A stretch of DNA of 16,245 bases from Flavobacteriales bacterium UBA4585 (GTDB lineage: Bacteria > Bacteroidota > Bacteroidia > Flavobacteriales > Schleiferiaceae), in assembly GCA_949487015.1 (NCBI GenBank), contig CATAQZ010000051.1, forward strand, positions 1-16,245, written 5' to 3'. Position numbers and translations under genes: made by a program. Shown one piece after another: positions 15,188 to 16,245 of this stretch (its first letter is position 1; the number at the start of each line of letters is the position of its first letter). Under the pieces are notes generated by a model that was not told the DNA's origin, did no database searches, and was given only the letters and a program-made list of their open reading frames with translations.

Positions 15188-15871
15188 ATGTTTTTATTAT
15201 TAATCATTTTCTTCATCGTGGTTGGCTTCGCCGTTCAATCCCGATTAAAATCAAAATTTAAGCAATACGCCAAAGAAGCGTTGAGCAATGGAATGAGTGG
15301 TGCTGAAATCGCACAGAAAATGCTTGAAGACCACGGCATACATGACGTGAAGATTCAAAGTGTTCCTGGCAAATTAACCGACCATTACAATCCTTTGGAC
15401 AAATCGGTTAACCTTAGTCCAGAAGTTTACAGCGGACGTAGTGTAAGTGCAGCAGCTGTGGCAGCACATGAGGTTGGACATGCCGTACAACATGCCGTCG
15501 GTTATAAATGGCTCAATCTTCGCTCGCAATTAGTACCCGTAGCAAACCTGAGCGGACGAATCATGAATATCGTGATCATCTCCATGCTTTTTGGAATGAG
15601 CTTTTTACACCTCTTTGGGATGAATACCATCATCTATGTGCTCATTGCAGCACAAGCAACAATCACTTTCGTTACTGTGATCACCTTGCCTGTAGAATAT
15701 GATGCTTCAAACCGCGCATTGGCTTGGCTAACCACTTCGGGTACCATAACAACGGCAGAACACGATAAGGCTGGCGATGCGCTTAAATGGGCAGCACGAA
15801 CCTATTTAGTTGCCGCTTTGGCATCCATGACCCAGCTCGCTTACTACCTAAGTATGCTCGGGAGAGACTAA
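15188..15871 (+). CDS. YugP-type membrane zinc metallopeptidase
   Basis: This belongs to the neutral zinc metallopeptidase family typified by Bacillus YugP. The 227 residues have an N-terminal membrane anchor (about 1-16), a soluble part with the conserved LTDHYNP (63-69), and the zinc site HEVGH (94-98) in AAHEVGHAVQHA. Two hydrophobic helices follow (about 124-144 and 147-168), then LPVEYDASNRAL (167-178), whose Glu170 is the probable third zinc ligand, and a last helix (205-222). It is an integral membrane protease of unknown substrate. It stands alone: divergent from surE across 92 bases and ended by a strong hairpin 23 bases downstream. I see no clear promoter consensus in front of it. 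The family call is strong; the cellular role is not known to me. Confidence 0.93.
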   Translation: MFLLLIIFFIVVGFAVQSRLKSKFKQYAKEALSNGMSGAEIAQKMLEDHGIHDVKIQSVPGKLTDHYNPLDKSVNLSPEVYSGRSVSAAAVAAHEVGHAVQHAVGYKWLNLRSQLVPVANLSGRIMNIVIISMLFGMSFLHLFGMNTIIYVLIAAQATITFVTVITLPVEYDASNRALAWLTTSGTITTAEHDKAGDALKWAARTYLVAALASMTQLAYYLSMLGRD

Positions 15872-15893
15872 AAACGACCGCAATTTTTTGCAC

Positions 15894-15926
15894 AAAAAAC
15901 CCCGCGCCGATGGCGCGGGGTTTTTT
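15894..15926. terminator. Bidirectional Rho-independent terminator
   Basis: A nine-base-pair GC stem (15900-15908 paired with 15912-15920) closes on a GAT loop and is flanked by six A on the left and six T on the right, which extend the stem and give a U-run on both strands. It lies between two converging genes, so it can end transcripts of the YugP-type peptidase (plus strand) and of the 72-residue gene (minus strand). Confidence 0.95.
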
Positions 15927-15947
15927 AATGAAGTAAAGAGCCTAAGT

Positions 15948-16166
15948 TTATTTTTCAACCTTGTAACCCAACGACTGTAAAAAGGCGATTTTTTCGTCAA
16001 CGACAGATTGCTGACGCGTTTTGATTTCCTTTTCGATCGATTTCTTCAATCCTACCAATTCTTCTTCAGAAAACTTTCCTAGAAACTGTGATGCGAATAA
16101 AGACTTTAAGGTTTTGTTGTTGTTTTGGTTTGCACGGATGTAATCCACTACTCCTTTTGGCTTCAT
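15948..16166 (-). CDS. Small 72-residue cytoplasmic protein of unknown function
   Basis: I do not recognise it. It has no signal peptide or membrane segment and is rich in Lys and Glu. Residues 1-25 contain an Asn-rich stretch (RANQNNNKTLKS, 11-22), and residues 30-70 look like two amphipathic helices (FSEEELVGLKKSIEKEI, then VDEKIAFLQSLGYKVEK). The ATG at 16166 is preceded by an A-rich leader without a Shine-Dalgarno motif, usual in Bacteroidota. The gene has its own upstream AT-rich region with an inverted repeat and ends at the bidirectional terminator, so it appears to be a separate transcription unit. The clean start, terminator and biased composition make it likely to be expressed. A small regulatory or structural role is only a guess. 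Confidence 0.7.
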   Translation of the reverse strand: MKPKGVVDYIRANQNNNKTLKSLFASQFLGKFSEEELVGLKKSIEKEIKTRQQSVVDEKIAFLQSLGYKVEK

Positions 16167-16179
16167 TTGTGTGTGTTTT

Positions 16180-16221
16180 TAATTAGGCTATAAAATTACT
16201 AAATATTTCTATACCTAATTA
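16180..16221. repeat. Imperfect inverted repeat upstream of the 72-residue gene
   Basis: The left arm TAATTAGGCTATA (16180-16192) pairs with the right arm TATACCTAATTA (16210-16221): eight perfect pairs, a one-base bulge (C16188), then four more, around a 17-base AT-rich spacer. It starts 14 bases upstream of the ATG at 16166. It could be an operator for a dimeric regulator or a hairpin in the mRNA leader. AT-richness makes partial chance matches possible. Confidence 0.5.
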
Positions 16222-16245
16222 TGATGTATTATTTGCGCGTTAATT

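Overview
The window looks like a chromosomal core region of a Gram-negative Bacteroidota bacterium, most likely of the Flavobacteriales. I infer this from the gene content (lpxB, a DoxX/thioredoxin-like fusion of the BT_3928 type, a double DUF1599 protein, folP next to a CdaA-type diadenylate cyclase, ClpS with an NTFDFV motif). It also fits the promoter elements of the Bacteroidota form TAnnTTTG, the A-rich leaders without Shine-Dalgarno sequences, and the moderate GC content. I see no rRNA, tRNA, CRISPR array, insertion sequence or phage gene. Coding density is very high and no gene-free stretch exceeds 100 bases.

Layout. (1) 75-9068, minus strand, read right to left: a seven-gene run of DUF1599 protein, DoxX/thioredoxin-like membrane protein, peptide-type ABC permease, tpiA, prmA, a 1462-residue secreted protein of unknown function, and clpS. 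Gaps are 25 bases or fewer, and two junctions overlap stop and start (TTGA and TAATG). (2) 9108-10744, plus strand: folP and cdaA, overlapping by 13 bases, behind a good Bacteroidota promoter at 9051-9080. (3) 10695-15095, minus strand: surE, a small three-helix membrane protein, lpxB, a SpoIID-domain protein and a short comEC. Most genes overlap their neighbours, and the comEC end overlaps the cdaA end tail to tail by 50 bases. (4) 15188-15871, plus strand: a YugP-type membrane zinc peptidase. (5) 15948-16166, minus strand: an unidentified 72-residue protein. A strong hairpin at 15894-15926 can terminate both (4) and (5).

Functionally this is housekeeping: glycolysis (tpiA), ribosomal protein methylation (prmA), N-degron delivery to Clp (clpS), folate and c-di-AMP synthesis (folP, cdaA), lipid A synthesis (lpxB), nucleotide dephosphorylation (surE), peptidoglycan remodelling (SpoIID domain) and a DNA-uptake-type channel (comEC). 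The least explained items are the 1462-residue secreted protein, the stand-alone permease beside a DoxX/thioredoxin-like protein, the minimal ComEC, the two small unknown proteins, and an inverted repeat upstream of the 72-residue gene. I did not find a clearly new defence or mobile system.
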